Numbered from the stretch's first letter, positions 18,209 to 26,876 are shown. The stretch is 64,000 bases of DNA from Pseudomonas wenzhouensis (GCF_021029445.1 NZ_CP072610.1:2046001-2110000), one strand, 5' to 3'. Numbers and translations are program-made. The notes: generated from the sequence alone by a model not told the origin.

Positions 18209-18468
18209 ACACCACGGTGCACATGACCCAGAATCGCCGTCTGATCACCCGTAATACCTGCAAGCACGTGCCCACGTACGGCAAGAGCCTCAGCGGCGCC
18301 ATGCGCGATTCGGTACGCACCGACCATCGCAAGGCTTTCCAGGTGCGCTGCCCGCAGTGGGGCGATGTGCCATTCAGCCATTGCTTTAGCGAGCTGCAGC
18401 CGGGCGTGTTCGCCACGGCCTGCGACAAGGGTGTCGGTGCGGCCTGGAACAGTCGGGGCGAGCGATGA
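18209..18468 (+). pseudogene. Decayed C-terminal copy of the DadA/PuuB-like oxidase
   Basis: This reads TTVHMTQNRRLITRNTCKHV and continues in step with the intact oxidase (its bases 16024-16480), but lacks two internal pieces. PFSH joins directly to CFSELQPG, and GVGAAW joins to NSRGER, skipping about 50 residues between two AAW repeats. Many third-position and some missense changes separate the copies, so this is not a fresh duplication. It is probably a remnant of a related cluster left by recombination. Confidence 0.8.
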
Positions 18469-18600
18469 GCCAGGTCGTTTCCGGGAAAGGCCCGGTGCAA
18501 TTGGTCGATCACCATCGTTCTGAAGTTCGTCGCGCTGGGGATCAGCCACGAGATCTCGCCGAACATCGGCATCGGGTTCGCCCGCTGGAAGGATTACCGA
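18465..18600 (+). pseudogene. Decayed N-terminal copy of the cupin
   Basis: It starts MSQVVSGKGPVQLVDHH, parallel to the intact cupin's MNQAVSGKGPVLLVDHH, then loses about 15 codons and the frame. Another frame continues with EISPNIGIGFARW as in the intact gene before similarity ends near 18600. The ATGA overlap with the oxidase remnant is kept. Confidence 0.78.
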
Positions 18601-18664
18601 TGGTCCCGTTTTGCTGCGCGCCCGGCTCAGGCGTGGTGGTTGTCGTTGATAAAGGGGTGAGCAA

Positions 18665-19936
18665 TTGCTCGGATTGACCCAGGCGTTCGCTGCACTCTAT
18701 CTGGCCAGCCTGCTGATGCAGCTCGGCTCGACCCTGCTGATGACCTATCTGGCGCTGCGCCTGACTGCCGGCGGCGTCGCCGAATTCTGGGGCGGCGCGC
18801 TGATGGCAGCCAATGCCCTGGGCATGGTGGTCGGCGGCAAAGTCGGCCAGGTGCTGATCGGCCGTGTCGGTCACATCCGTACCTACGTGGCCTGCTCCGG
18901 CATCATCTGCGCGGCGGTGCTGACACATGCCTTCAGTGAGGCATTACCGCTCTGGCTGTTGCTGCGTTTTGTCGTCGGCGTGGCGATGATGTGCCAGCTG
19001 ATGGTGGTGGAGAGCTGGCTCAACGACTGCGCGCAGAGCGATCAGCGCGGCAGGGTACTGGGCATATACATGGTCGCGGCCTACGTCGGCATGATGCTCG
19101 GTCAACTGGCGCTGAGCATCGACGGCAATCTAGGCCTGCATGCGCTACTCGGCGTGGTCATCGCCTTCACCCTGAGCCAGGTGCCGGTGGCGCTGACCCG
19201 CAGTACCCATCCGACCTTACCGGACTCCGAGCCGATCGACCTGCGCCTGTTTTTGCAACGGGTGCCGCAGTCGCTGTTCACCGTACTGATCTCGGGGATG
19301 ATCAACGGTGGTTTCTATGGCTTGTCATCGATCTATGCCAGCCGACAGGGCCTGAGCACGGTGGAAGTGGGCCAGTTCATGGCCCTGGCGATTGCGGCTG
19401 GGCTGCTTGCACAACTACCACTGGGCTGGCTGTCGGATCGCCTGCCACGCGCCAGCCTGATTTGCGGTGTGGCGGCGTTGCTGATACTGACCTGCCTGCC
19501 GCTGGCGTTCTATCAGGGCCTGTCGTTCGGCGTGCTGCTGCTGTTCAGCGCTTGCATCGGTTTCCTGCAGTTCTGCCTGTACCCGCTGGGCGTGGCCCTG
19601 GCCAACGACAACATGGAGCCGCGTCTGCGCGTGTCACTGGCGGGCTTGTTGCTCGCCACCTTCGGTGTGGGAGCCTGCATAGGCCCGCTGCTGGCCGGTG
19701 CGCTGATGGGGCATTTCGGCCCCTCCAGCCTCTATCTGTTCTTTGCCATCAGCGCGGCGGTATTGGCGGTTGCCGTGGGGCAAGGGCGCGTGACCGGCAA
19801 GCACCTGCAGGAAGATGCGCCGCTGCAGCATCAGGCCACACCCAATGCCCTTGCCTGCACGACCCTGGCTGCGGTTATCGAACCAGCGGTCAGCGTGGAG
19901 GAGCGACTCGAGGAGGCACCCAGCCAGAGGCTCTGA
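18665..19936 (+). CDS. MFS transporter, YcaD-like
   Basis: 423 residues, 12 predicted membrane helices with a cytoplasmic loop in the middle (about 180-200) and a hydrophilic C-terminal tail. The start is a TTG at 18665: in-frame stops lie at 18647 and 18650, and AAAGGGG stands 7 nt before the TTG. The fold matches YcaD-type major facilitators, whose substrates are poorly known. Its place between the M24 and BCCT genes suggests export or uptake of a pathway substrate or product. It follows the decayed gene copies, so it may once have belonged to that second cluster. Confidence 0.85.
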   Translation: MLGLTQAFAALYLASLLMQLGSTLLMTYLALRLTAGGVAEFWGGALMAANALGMVVGGKVGQVLIGRVGHIRTYVACSGIICAAVLTHAFSEALPLWLLLRFVVGVAMMCQLMVVESWLNDCAQSDQRGRVLGIYMVAAYVGMMLGQLALSIDGNLGLHALLGVVIAFTLSQVPVALTRSTHPTLPDSEPIDLRLFLQRVPQSLFTVLISGMINGGFYGLSSIYASRQGLSTVEVGQFMALAIAAGLLAQLPLGWLSDRLPRASLICGVAALLILTCLPLAFYQGLSFGVLLLFSACIGFLQFCLYPLGVALANDNMEPRLRVSLAGLLLATFGVGACIGPLLAGALMGHFGPSSLYLFFAISAAVLAVAVGQGRVTGKHLQEDAPLQHQATPNALACTTLAAVIEPAVSVEERLEEAPSQRL

Positions 19937-20241
19937 ACGATCCATCTCTACCTGCGAATGGATGCGCAAAGCTCAGCCAGAGCACCGGGCAGGAAGACGC
20001 CTGCCTGATGGCTCGCCAGCGACCGTGAAATATGGCTTTGAGGCTTTCTAGTGGCGCCCTGAGTGATCGTGTTGATTGATGATTAAAAGTCATAAATCAC
20101 GCAGATTAAATGGTTTGTCGTTGGATTCGGGCCTGTTCGACTATTGATCACCCGCAGCGATTACCGAGCCGCCAACTGCACCTGCAGGGCTCGGCCCGGA
20201 TGCGGAGAAAACTATTACAAGAACAAAATCGAGGTGCGTGC
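19937..20241 (+). other. Regulatory gap before the BCCT gene
   Basis: 305 bp without a convincing gene. It contains the second LysR-type dyad (20079-20097) and GTTTGTCG (20113-20120). A short in-frame extension of the BCCT frame upstream of 20242 is not supported by family length. Confidence 0.6.
20079..20097 (+). promoter_or_regulatory. Second LysR-type operator, upstream of the BCCT gene
   Basis: ATGATT-AAAA-G-TCATAAAT. It matches the Rieske-operon site (10949-10968) base for base in both arms with equal spacing, and both include a T-N11-A dyad. It lies 145 bp before the BCCT start. Confidence 0.65.
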
Positions 20242-21795
20242 ATGAAGCCTATGGTTGCGGAAAACATAGTCGGTCGAGACTTGAATATTCGAGTGCTCGG
20301 CTTGAACTTCCATCGCGTCATATTCCCCGTTTCCTTCTTCATCATCCTGTTGCTGGTCCTCCTGGCACTGAGCAATCCCGTGGTCTTCGGCGAGACGCTG
20401 GAAGGCATCAAGGGCTGGATCCTGAAGAATTTCGACTGGTTCATCATCATCATGGGCAATCTGGCGGTGCTGTTCTGCGCCGGTCTGGCGCTGTCGCCGC
20501 TGGGTAAGGTGCGTCTCGGTGGTCGTGATGCCAAACCCGAATTCAGCACCCTGTCGTGGTTCTCCATGATGTTCGCCGCCGGCATGGGCGTTGGCCTGCT
20601 GTACTGGGGCGTCGCCGAGCCGGTGGCGCAATACACGGCCTGGTGGAAAACGCCGCTGAACGTGGCTGCCAGCACCCCGGAGGCCGCCCATGCGGCGATG
20701 GGCGCGACGCTGTATCACTGGGGCTTTCACCCCTGGGCGATCTACCTGACCAGCGCGCTGGTGGTGGGGTACTTCTCCTACAACAAGGGCCTGCCACTGT
20801 CGCTCAGCTCCGGCCTGCAGCCGCTGCTGGGGCGTGGGCATCGTGGCTTGCCGGGGCAGATGGTCGACGTGTTCACCGTGGTGCTGAGCATCTTCGGCCT
20901 GGCCACTTCCCTCGGTCTGGGCGCGATGCAGGCCACGGCCGGTATTGCCCACGTACTGGGCACACCGAACACCTTCGCCTTTCAACTGCTGTTCATCGTC
21001 GCGGTCACTGGTCTGGCAGCGTTCTCGCTGTGGCGGGGGCTGGATGCCGGGGTCAAGGTCCTGAGCAACATCAACATGCTGCTGGCGTTGGTGCTGTTTC
21101 TGCTGGTCGCGGTCGGTATTGGCGGCATGGCGTTCTTCTCCAACACCCTGAGCGCAGCGGTCGACTACGGTCAGATGTTCCTGCCACTGAGCAACTGGAT
21201 CGATCGTCCTGATCAGGACTGGTTCCAGGGCTGGACGGTGTTCTACTGGGCCTGGTGGTGCACCTGGGGGCCGTTGGTAGGGATCTTCGTCGCTCGCGTT
21301 TCCAAGGGCCGCACCCTGCGCCAGATGGTGGGCATGGTGATGCTGGCGCCAACCGTGGTCACGCTGCTGTGGTTCTCTGCCTTTGGCAGTGGCGCCATCG
21401 CCCAGGTGATCGACGGCAGTGGCGCCCTGGCGGCTGGCCTCAGCGACGTCAACATGGCCATCTTCCAGTTCCTGGAAATGCTGCCGCTGGCCGGTATCGG
21501 CTCGCTGCTGGTGGTCGCCCTGCTGGTGTTCTTCATGGTGACCTCGGTGGACTCCGGTGCGCTGGTGGTCGACAATCTGTCGGCCGGTGGCGACCCCGAC
21601 ACCCAGCCGGTGCAGCGCGTGCTGTGGCTGGTGATGATCGCGCTGGTGACCGTCACGTTGTTCGTGATTGGCGGCGATACTGCGCTCAAGGGCATTCAGG
21701 CTGGTGCCGTGGCGATGGGCCTGCCGTTCATGTTGCTGATGCTGTTGCTGATGATTGGTCTGGTCAAAGGCCTGATCGAAGACTGTCGCAGCTGA
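20242..21795 (+). CDS. BCCT-family betaine/carnitine/choline carrier
   Basis: 517 residues from the ATG at 20242, 12 predicted membrane helices. The family signature is present as FYWAWWCTWGPLVGIFVARVSKGRTLRQ. The helix-3 motif reads AAGMGVGLLYWGVAEPV, with the Gly-rich stretch of betaine carriers. There is no long C-terminal osmosensing tail as in BetP or BetT, so uptake is probably for nutrition. It would import the onium substrate of the Rieske/M24 cluster, in line with the shared operator and the known use of BCCT carriers for betaines, carnitine and DMSP. A strong terminator follows. Confidence 0.92.
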   Translation: MKPMVAENIVGRDLNIRVLGLNFHRVIFPVSFFIILLLVLLALSNPVVFGETLEGIKGWILKNFDWFIIIMGNLAVLFCAGLALSPLGKVRLGGRDAKPEFSTLSWFSMMFAAGMGVGLLYWGVAEPVAQYTAWWKTPLNVAASTPEAAHAAMGATLYHWGFHPWAIYLTSALVVGYFSYNKGLPLSLSSGLQPLLGRGHRGLPGQMVDVFTVVLSIFGLATSLGLGAMQATAGIAHVLGTPNTFAFQLLFIVAVTGLAAFSLWRGLDAGVKVLSNINMLLALVLFLLVAVGIGGMAFFSNTLSAAVDYGQMFLPLSNWIDRPDQDWFQGWTVFYWAWWCTWGPLVGIFVARVSKGRTLRQMVGMVMLAPTVVTLLWFSAFGSGAIAQVIDGSGALAAGLSDVNMAIFQFLEMLPLAGIGSLLVVALLVFFMVTSVDSGALVVDNLSAGGDPDTQPVQRVLWLVMIALVTVTLFVIGGDTALKGIQAGAVAMGLPFMLLMLLLMIGLVKGLIEDCRS

Positions 21796-21808
21796 CGTCT
21801 GCCAATCG

Positions 21809-21846
21809 ACGCCCCGACACTCGCCACAAGGCGGGTGTCGGGGCGT
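21809..21846 (+). terminator. Rho-independent terminator after the BCCT gene
   Basis: ACGCCCCGACAC pairs with GTGTCGGGGCGT around a 14-nt loop, followed by TTTGCGTTT. It separates the onium cluster from pqqF. Confidence 0.85.
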
Positions 21847-21965
21847 TTGCGTTTCTGCGTGCACCATTTTTACGACCAAAGGCGCGTTTTATTCAGCCGA
21901 AAGCAGCATTGTCCGGTCCTGATGCGTTGTCGAAGCTGAACGGTACGCTGCCCAGAGAACCCTCG

Positions 21966-24359
21966 ATGACCCTGCATGCTGCACTTCCTGCCCCAGTTCG
22001 GCGCCTGGCCAATGGTGCGCTGCTACGCGCGCAGCAACAGCCCTGGGCGCAGCAGGTCGGCTTGTGCCTGCGGGTGGCAGCGGGCAGTCATGACGAGCCG
22101 CCGGCTTATCCTGGGCTGGCGCATTTTCTCGAGCATCTGCTGTTTCTCGGCAGCCGTAACCACTCGTCTGATCAGGGGTTGATGGCCTTCGTCCAGCGCC
22201 ATGGTGCAATGGTCAATGCCTCGACCCAGGCGCGGCACACCGATTTCGTCTGCGAGGTGCCGGCCGAGCTGCTGCAGCCGGTGCTGAGGCGTCTGCTGGA
22301 TATGCTCTGCCAGCCGCTGCTCGATAGCGAGGCGCAACTGCGTGAGCGCGAAGTGCTGCATGCCGAATACCAGGCGCGCAGCCAGGATGCCGACAGTCGC
22401 ATCGATCATGCTCTGGGACAGGCGCTCGCTGCCGGGCATCGCTGCGGCGCGTTTCTGGCAGGTGATCGCAGCACGCTGGCGGTGGAGTCTGCGGAGTTTC
22501 AGCGGGCGCTGCGTGCGTATCACCAGCGCCACTACCAGGCCGGGCGCATGTGCCTGACTCTGGTCGGGCCACAACCGGCCGAGCAATTACTGGATATCGC
22601 CGAAGCACTATTTGAGGCATTGCCGGTCGATGAGGGCGACGCCTGTCACGTGCCGACGCTCGACCTGCTGCCACTTCGAGCGCCCCGTTTGTATCTGCAA
22701 CACAGTCGTCCCGGGATACATCTGGGTGTTGCCGTGCAGCTCCAGACGCGCAATCTGCGCGCTTCTCTGGATGTGTTGCTGGATACCTTGCACGACCCTG
22801 CGCCCGGCGGCCTGCTGGCGGGTTTACGTGAGTTGCAGCTGTGCCGACAGTTGCAGGCGCGGGTGTTGTATCAGCACGCGGGACAATGCCTGCTGCGCCT
22901 GGACTTTACCGCCGCCAGCGCGGAGCAGAGCGCCGCATTGCGCGCTGCCGTGCAGCGTTGGGCCGCGCAGTTGCAGGGCGATGCAGCTTGGCCCCAGCGA
23001 TTGCAACACCAGCAGCGGGCGGCAGCGCTCAGATTGTTCGGGCTCAGCCCGTTGGCGGCGGCCAGGGCGCTGCAATCGCCTGCTCAGGACGACAGCCACA
23101 CCTTGCGTGACCTGAACTCACTGCTGGCTTGCCTGGCTCGCGGTGACGGGTTGATCGAATTGCAGTGTGGTGAACAGGCCCAGCCGCTGTGGCCGGCAAT
23201 CGGACTGGATTTGCCATTGCAGACTCTGCCACCGGTGTCATCGCCAGCGCCAATTCCGAGCCACCCATGGCGGCTGCCTGGCAATGATCCGCTGCTGTGC
23301 GGCGCTGCCGTAGCATCAGCCGTTTTGCCATTGGCCGCGTTGCGACATCATCCGGGGCAGGCCGAGGGTGGGCCGGCCGCGCTTTACTGGCGTGGCCCCT
23401 GTTCAGGTGCGGGCGACTCGGCGGCGATCGAGGCTGGTTTGCTGGCGCGCAGCGCCGACCTGCGATGGCGTGGTGAGCGGTTGGGCATCACCTGCCAACT
23501 GAACGTACAAGCCGCTGGCTGGAGCCTTTCGCTGCGCGGGCCGGCGTCGCTGTTGCCGGCCTTCAGTGCTTTGCTGGTGCCGCTGCTGTTGGCTGCGTTC
23601 GATCAACCGGCTGAGCCTGCTGCCCAGGGCATGTTGTTGCGGGTGCTGCTGCAGCGTTTGCCACAACTATGCGAGCTACCCAGAGCGTCGCGACTGGAAG
23701 GGCTGAGTGTCGGTCTTGGCGCTAGCGAGCAGGCGCAGTTGGCTGAATTGTGCGTGGCCGTTGAGGCGCTTGCTGACCTGCCTTCAGCGCCATGTAGCGA
23801 AACCAGGATCGACTGGCATCAGGTCGCGCAGCCGGGTACGGATGCCGCGTTGCTGCTGTTCTGTCCCTTGCCTGCCGGCGATGTCTGCACCGAGGCTGCC
23901 TGGCGTCTGCTTGGGCAGGTGTTGCAGGGGCGTTTCTATCAGCGCCTGCGTGGCGAGCTGCAATTGGGTTACGCGCTGTTCGCCGGTTTCCACCAGGTCG
24001 AGGGTTGCCGGGGCCTGTTGTTTGCCCTGCAGTCACCCGTCTGCGAGGCGGCCGGCATCTTCGACCATATCCGCGCCTTTCTGCGCGAGCAATGGCAGGC
24101 GCTCGCCGCACTGGACGATACGGCCTTGTCGCGTTACCGCGATGCCTTGCTGCCAGCGCTGAGCCCGGCCAAGGCCAACCTGGCGCGTGCCGAGCAGCTG
24201 TGGCAGCTGCATCTGGCAGGCTTGCCCGAGGTGCACCTGCAACGGGTGCAGCAGGCGCTGACAGCCCTGACTCAAAACGATCTGCTCCAGGCTCATGAGC
24301 AGTTGCTAAGCGCCAGCGACTGGCGCGTATTGGCCAGCGGAGCGCCGTCGCTGGCCTAG
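21966..24359 (+). CDS. pqqF: PqqF, zinc peptidase of PQQ precursor maturation
   Basis: 797 residues from the ATG at 21966. The inverted zinc motif HxxEH is H53-F-L-E56-H57 (AHFLEHLLFLG) of M16 peptidases, with the distal Glu region EREVLHAEYQAR about 75 residues on. PqqF trims the PqqA peptide after PqqE has cross-linked its Glu and Tyr. The same frame stays open to 21255 inside the BCCT gene, but that part is a shadow. It stands alone, 33 kb from pqqABCDE and next to a porin gene. The C-terminal half is Gln/Leu-rich and diverged, as usual for PqqF. Confidence 0.88.
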   Translation: MTLHAALPAPVRRLANGALLRAQQQPWAQQVGLCLRVAAGSHDEPPAYPGLAHFLEHLLFLGSRNHSSDQGLMAFVQRHGAMVNASTQARHTDFVCEVPAELLQPVLRRLLDMLCQPLLDSEAQLREREVLHAEYQARSQDADSRIDHALGQALAAGHRCGAFLAGDRSTLAVESAEFQRALRAYHQRHYQAGRMCLTLVGPQPAEQLLDIAEALFEALPVDEGDACHVPTLDLLPLRAPRLYLQHSRPGIHLGVAVQLQTRNLRASLDVLLDTLHDPAPGGLLAGLRELQLCRQLQARVLYQHAGQCLLRLDFTAASAEQSAALRAAVQRWAAQLQGDAAWPQRLQHQQRAAALRLFGLSPLAAARALQSPAQDDSHTLRDLNSLLACLARGDGLIELQCGEQAQPLWPAIGLDLPLQTLPPVSSPAPIPSHPWRLPGNDPLLCGAAVASAVLPLAALRHHPGQAEGGPAALYWRGPCSGAGDSAAIEAGLLARSADLRWRGERLGITCQLNVQAAGWSLSLRGPASLLPAFSALLVPLLLAAFDQPAEPAAQGMLLRVLLQRLPQLCELPRASRLEGLSVGLGASEQAQLAELCVAVEALADLPSAPCSETRIDWHQVAQPGTDAALLLFCPLPAGDVCTEAAWRLLGQVLQGRFYQRLRGELQLGYALFAGFHQVEGCRGLLFALQSPVCEAAGIFDHIRAFLREQWQALAALDDTALSRYRDALLPALSPAKANLARAEQLWQLHLAGLPEVHLQRVQQALTALTQNDLLQAHEQLLSASDWRVLASGAPSLA

Positions 24360-24818
24360 GCTGCGTTCTTTTCAGCGCTCTTTGCGCGACTGCGCGCGAA
24401 TTTCCAACGCCCTTTTTCTGCAGGAGCCCCGATCTGGTGCGAGGCTCTGGCTTTGCGGCGTTCTTTTGATTCGCCGCGGGGCGCGGCTCCTACAGGATGA
24501 GGCTGCGTCTGGGGCTATCGTAGGAGCCCCGACCCGGGGCGAAGCCTTGTGCAGCCGCGCCGCCGCCGTTCGTTGCGGTGCGCGACCCCTGCCGCTTAGT
24601 TACTGGCGCATGTCTACGCCCTAGGGTTGGCACGGTACTAATACCTTTCTCCCACTACCGGTAGCAGGTCGGTCGCGAGCCGGCGGAAGCGCGACGGTAG
24701 CGCCCAGCCAAAGCAGCAGCGAATCGCTGCCAAGGCAGCGTATGGCCCGCCGGACCCGCTTTCGATAATCGCCTCCGACACGACTGCCCTGGCGGTCGCC
24801 ACTCAAGCGGAGAGCGTT
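24360..24818. other. Gap between pqqF and porin gene, REP-rich
   Basis: 459 bp. REP units fill 24420-24600. The rest contains GC-rich sequence and the porin 5' region; AAGCGGAGAG lies 7 nt before the porin ATG. No gene was found. Confidence 0.6.
24420..24600. repeat. Cluster of REP units (GTAGGAGCCCCG type)
   Basis: CAGGAGCCCCG (24421) faces GCGCGGCTCCTACAG (24481-24495), and a further GTAGGAGCCCCGACCCGGGG starts at 24530. It is the same family as 778-852. Confidence 0.8.
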
Positions 24819-26003
24819 ATGCACAACAACAAGATCGCCATCACTCGACTTCTGCCCCTGACCCTGGCCACCGCCGTCGCTCTGGCGACCGCGCAGCAGG
24901 CCGCCGCCGAGATCGTCCTGTATGACAAGGACGACACCACATTCTCCACCGACGGCTATATCAACGCCTTCTACGTCAACAGCGACGTGGACCGCGACGG
25001 TGAGCAGTTCGACCGCCGTCAGTCGCGGGTGAAGATGGGTTTTCTGCCCAACTGGATCGGCTTCAACTTTGGCAAGCAGATCGATGGTCTCAAGCTGACC
25101 GGCCGCTCGTCCTTCTGGGTCACCATCAACGACAGCGAAACCAACGGTACCGACACTGCCATCGACGTTCGTCAGTTCTACGGCACCGTCTCCAGCCCGG
25201 AGTGGGGCGAGGTGCTGGTGGGCAAGGACTTCGGCCTGTTCTCGCGCTCCAACATCTTCCTCGACGAGCTGCTGGCCGGGTACGGCAACGTCTCCGACAC
25301 CCTGGGCCTGGTGGACGGCAACGGCGTGTCCTTCGGCAACATCGGCACCGGCTACCCGTACCCGTTCCCGACCTCGCAGATCACCTACCGCAACAACAAC
25401 CTGGCCGAAGGCCTGCGTGTCGCGGTCGGCATCATGGATCCGGTCGACACCAATGACGACAGCGCCACTGGCAAGGCCTATCAGGAAAACCCGCGCTTCG
25501 AGTCCGAGGTCAGCTATCAGTTCGATCTGGGTGGCTCGACCATCTACACCTGGGTCAACGGCGCCTACCAGACCTCCGAGAACACCGACGACACCGTCGA
25601 CAAGGTCACCTCCAAGGGTCTTGGCTATGGTGTGCAGGCCAAATTCGGTGGTCTGTCGCTGACCGGCTCGGGCTTCCAGGCCAAGGGCATCAACCCGTTC
25701 TTCACCAACAACCTGGGCGAGCCGACCCTGCGTGACATCGACAGCGACGGCTACCTGCTGCAGGGCTCCTACACCTGGGGCAAGAACCGCGTGGCGCTGT
25801 CCTACGGCAAGACCGAGGACGACGGCAACGGCCTGGGCGTGGCGGCGGACTACGAGACCCGCGGTATCGCCTACTTCCGCACCATCAACGACAACCTCAA
25901 GCTGGTCGCCGAGTACAACCAGTACCAGATCGACGCCGCCGCCGGCAGTGGTCTGAACGAGGACACCGACACCTTCGCCGTCGGTGCGGTACTCAGCTGG
26001 TAA
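24819..26003 (+). CDS. Outer-membrane porin of the Gram-negative porin family
   Basis: 394 residues: a signal peptide (about 1-30, ending QQAAA), then alternating aromatic/hydrophilic beta-strands with Asp/Asn-rich loops. It ends in TFAVGAVLSW, the C-terminal aromatic residue needed for outer-membrane assembly. The VGKDFGLFSRSNIFLDELLAGYG stretch looks like the constriction loop. It stands between pqqF and the exa locus and may let alcohols or other small substrates into the periplasm. Its specificity is not readable from sequence. Confidence 0.85.
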   Translation: MHNNKIAITRLLPLTLATAVALATAQQAAAEIVLYDKDDTTFSTDGYINAFYVNSDVDRDGEQFDRRQSRVKMGFLPNWIGFNFGKQIDGLKLTGRSSFWVTINDSETNGTDTAIDVRQFYGTVSSPEWGEVLVGKDFGLFSRSNIFLDELLAGYGNVSDTLGLVDGNGVSFGNIGTGYPYPFPTSQITYRNNNLAEGLRVAVGIMDPVDTNDDSATGKAYQENPRFESEVSYQFDLGGSTIYTWVNGAYQTSENTDDTVDKVTSKGLGYGVQAKFGGLSLTGSGFQAKGINPFFTNNLGEPTLRDIDSDGYLLQGSYTWGKNRVALSYGKTEDDGNGLGVAADYETRGIAYFRTINDNLKLVAEYNQYQIDAAAGSGLNEDTDTFAVGAVLSW

Positions 26004-26057
26004 GCCACACGGCTTGCGGACGACGGGAGGCTCAAGGGCCTCCCATTCTTTTCGAGC

Positions 26058-26233
26058 CTGTTCACGATCTGCTGCGCGTCGGCGCTACTGCGTTAAAAAC
26101 AAGCTGGATCGCCAGCCCGGTCGGAATGCTCATGTGCAAAAGTACAGTCGCCCGCGACCTCGGCCGCTCCTCGCTTGTTTTTGCGGGGCCGCCATCGGTG
26201 TTGTATCGCTCTAGCTCGCCAGATCGTGAACAG
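26058..26233. repeat. MITE-like 176-bp element with 14-bp perfect terminal inverted repeats
   Basis: CTGTTCACGATCTG (26058-26071) is matched by CAGATCGTGAACAG (26220-26233). Inner arms TAAAAACAAGC and GCTTGTTTTT also pair, and the centre has AATGCTCATGTG...AGTACA. There is no coding frame. It ends 28 bp before the next start codon. A diverged relative with the same centre lies at 44300-44430. Confidence 0.7.
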
Positions 26234-26261
26234 ACTCTCAGGGATCGAAAGGAGGAATTCA

Positions 26262-26654
26262 ATGATCGGACTCTAGAGCGAATCGGCTCAAACCTTTCTG
26301 CTGGTGCTGGCGATCAGCACCACGCTGGTCTTCGCGCTACCCATCTTCCTCCTGCCGCTGACCTGGGCGCGCCTGATGCGCTGGCGCATCCCGCAGGACA
26401 TCGACCTCGCGGTGTACTTCGGGCGTTGTCTGGGTGCCTTCATCCTCATTGTCGAGGCGCTGATGCTGCGCGTCGCGCTGACTGGTGAAGCGCTGCACAC
26501 CACCTTCGAGGTGCTGGCCGCGGTGGCCTTGCTGATGGTTCTGGTGCATGTGCATGGCGCGATCAAGCGCATCCAGCCGTGGACGGAAACCCTGGAGATT
26601 GGCTTCTACGCCGGGATGTTCGTGCTGACCCTGATGTTCTGGCCGGCTCCGTAA
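26262..26654 (+). pseudogene. Small inner-membrane protein gene with an amber stop at codon 5
   Basis: AAAGGAGG is ideally placed before the ATG at 26262, but the frame reads M-I-G-L-TAG and then stays open to 26654: SESAQTFLLVLAISTTLVFALPIFLLP and onward, with three or four membrane helices ending TLMFWPAP. A single change (for example GAG to TAG at 26274) would explain it. A GTG at 26304 could restart translation but has no clear ribosome site and would remove most of the first helix. I do not recognise the family. Either it is a recent nonsense allele or the downstream start is used. Confidence 0.65.
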
Positions 26655-26659
26655 GAACG

Positions 26660-26726
26660 CTGGTGCGCGCGGCGCACCCTACACACGCATGGCGGCGTCC
26701 CAGGTAGGGTGCGCCATGCGCACCAG
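26660..26726. repeat. REP pair (GCACCCTAC type)
   Basis: CTGGTGCGCGCGGCGCACCC and its facing partner GTAGGGTGCGCCATGCGCAC form a 67-bp palindrome after the membrane-protein frame. Confidence 0.85.
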
Positions 26727-26831
26727 CGATTCCGGGCCGTGATGGAGAGCCGGGTAGGGCCTGATGGCAGACTGTCATTGCCCTTGTCGCCGCTGTACTG
26801 CTTCGCGAGTACACCCTACGGATCGACTACT

Positions 26832-26876
26832 CAGTACTCAAGTAGCATGGGGCGGGCAGCGCCGGCTTCGTAGAAT
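26832..26876 (+). promoter_or_regulatory. Putative exa-regulon promoter of the FIST/ErcS' operon
   Basis: CAGTACTCAA (26832-26841) is followed after exactly 29 nt by TAGAAT (26871-26876), the same box-to--10 distance as the proximal boxes of the exaB and binding-protein promoters. A distal box is not clear. This is the weakest member of the set. Confidence 0.4.

Noticed and set aside
20215..21879. Minus-strand 554-codon frame opposite the BCCT gene
   Set aside because: Gln/His-rich composition typical of an antisense shadow; the BCCT signature is on the plus strand.
21255..21965. Extension of the pqqF frame upstream through the BCCT gene (a 1034-residue frame)
   Set aside because: The added part is Arg/Gly-rich shadow sequence of the BCCT gene. 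The ATG at 21966 gives the normal PqqF N-terminus.
26274..26276. Read-through or special decoding of the TAG codon
   Set aside because: No pyrrolysine genes or stem-loop context are visible; a nonsense mutation or downstream start is more likely.
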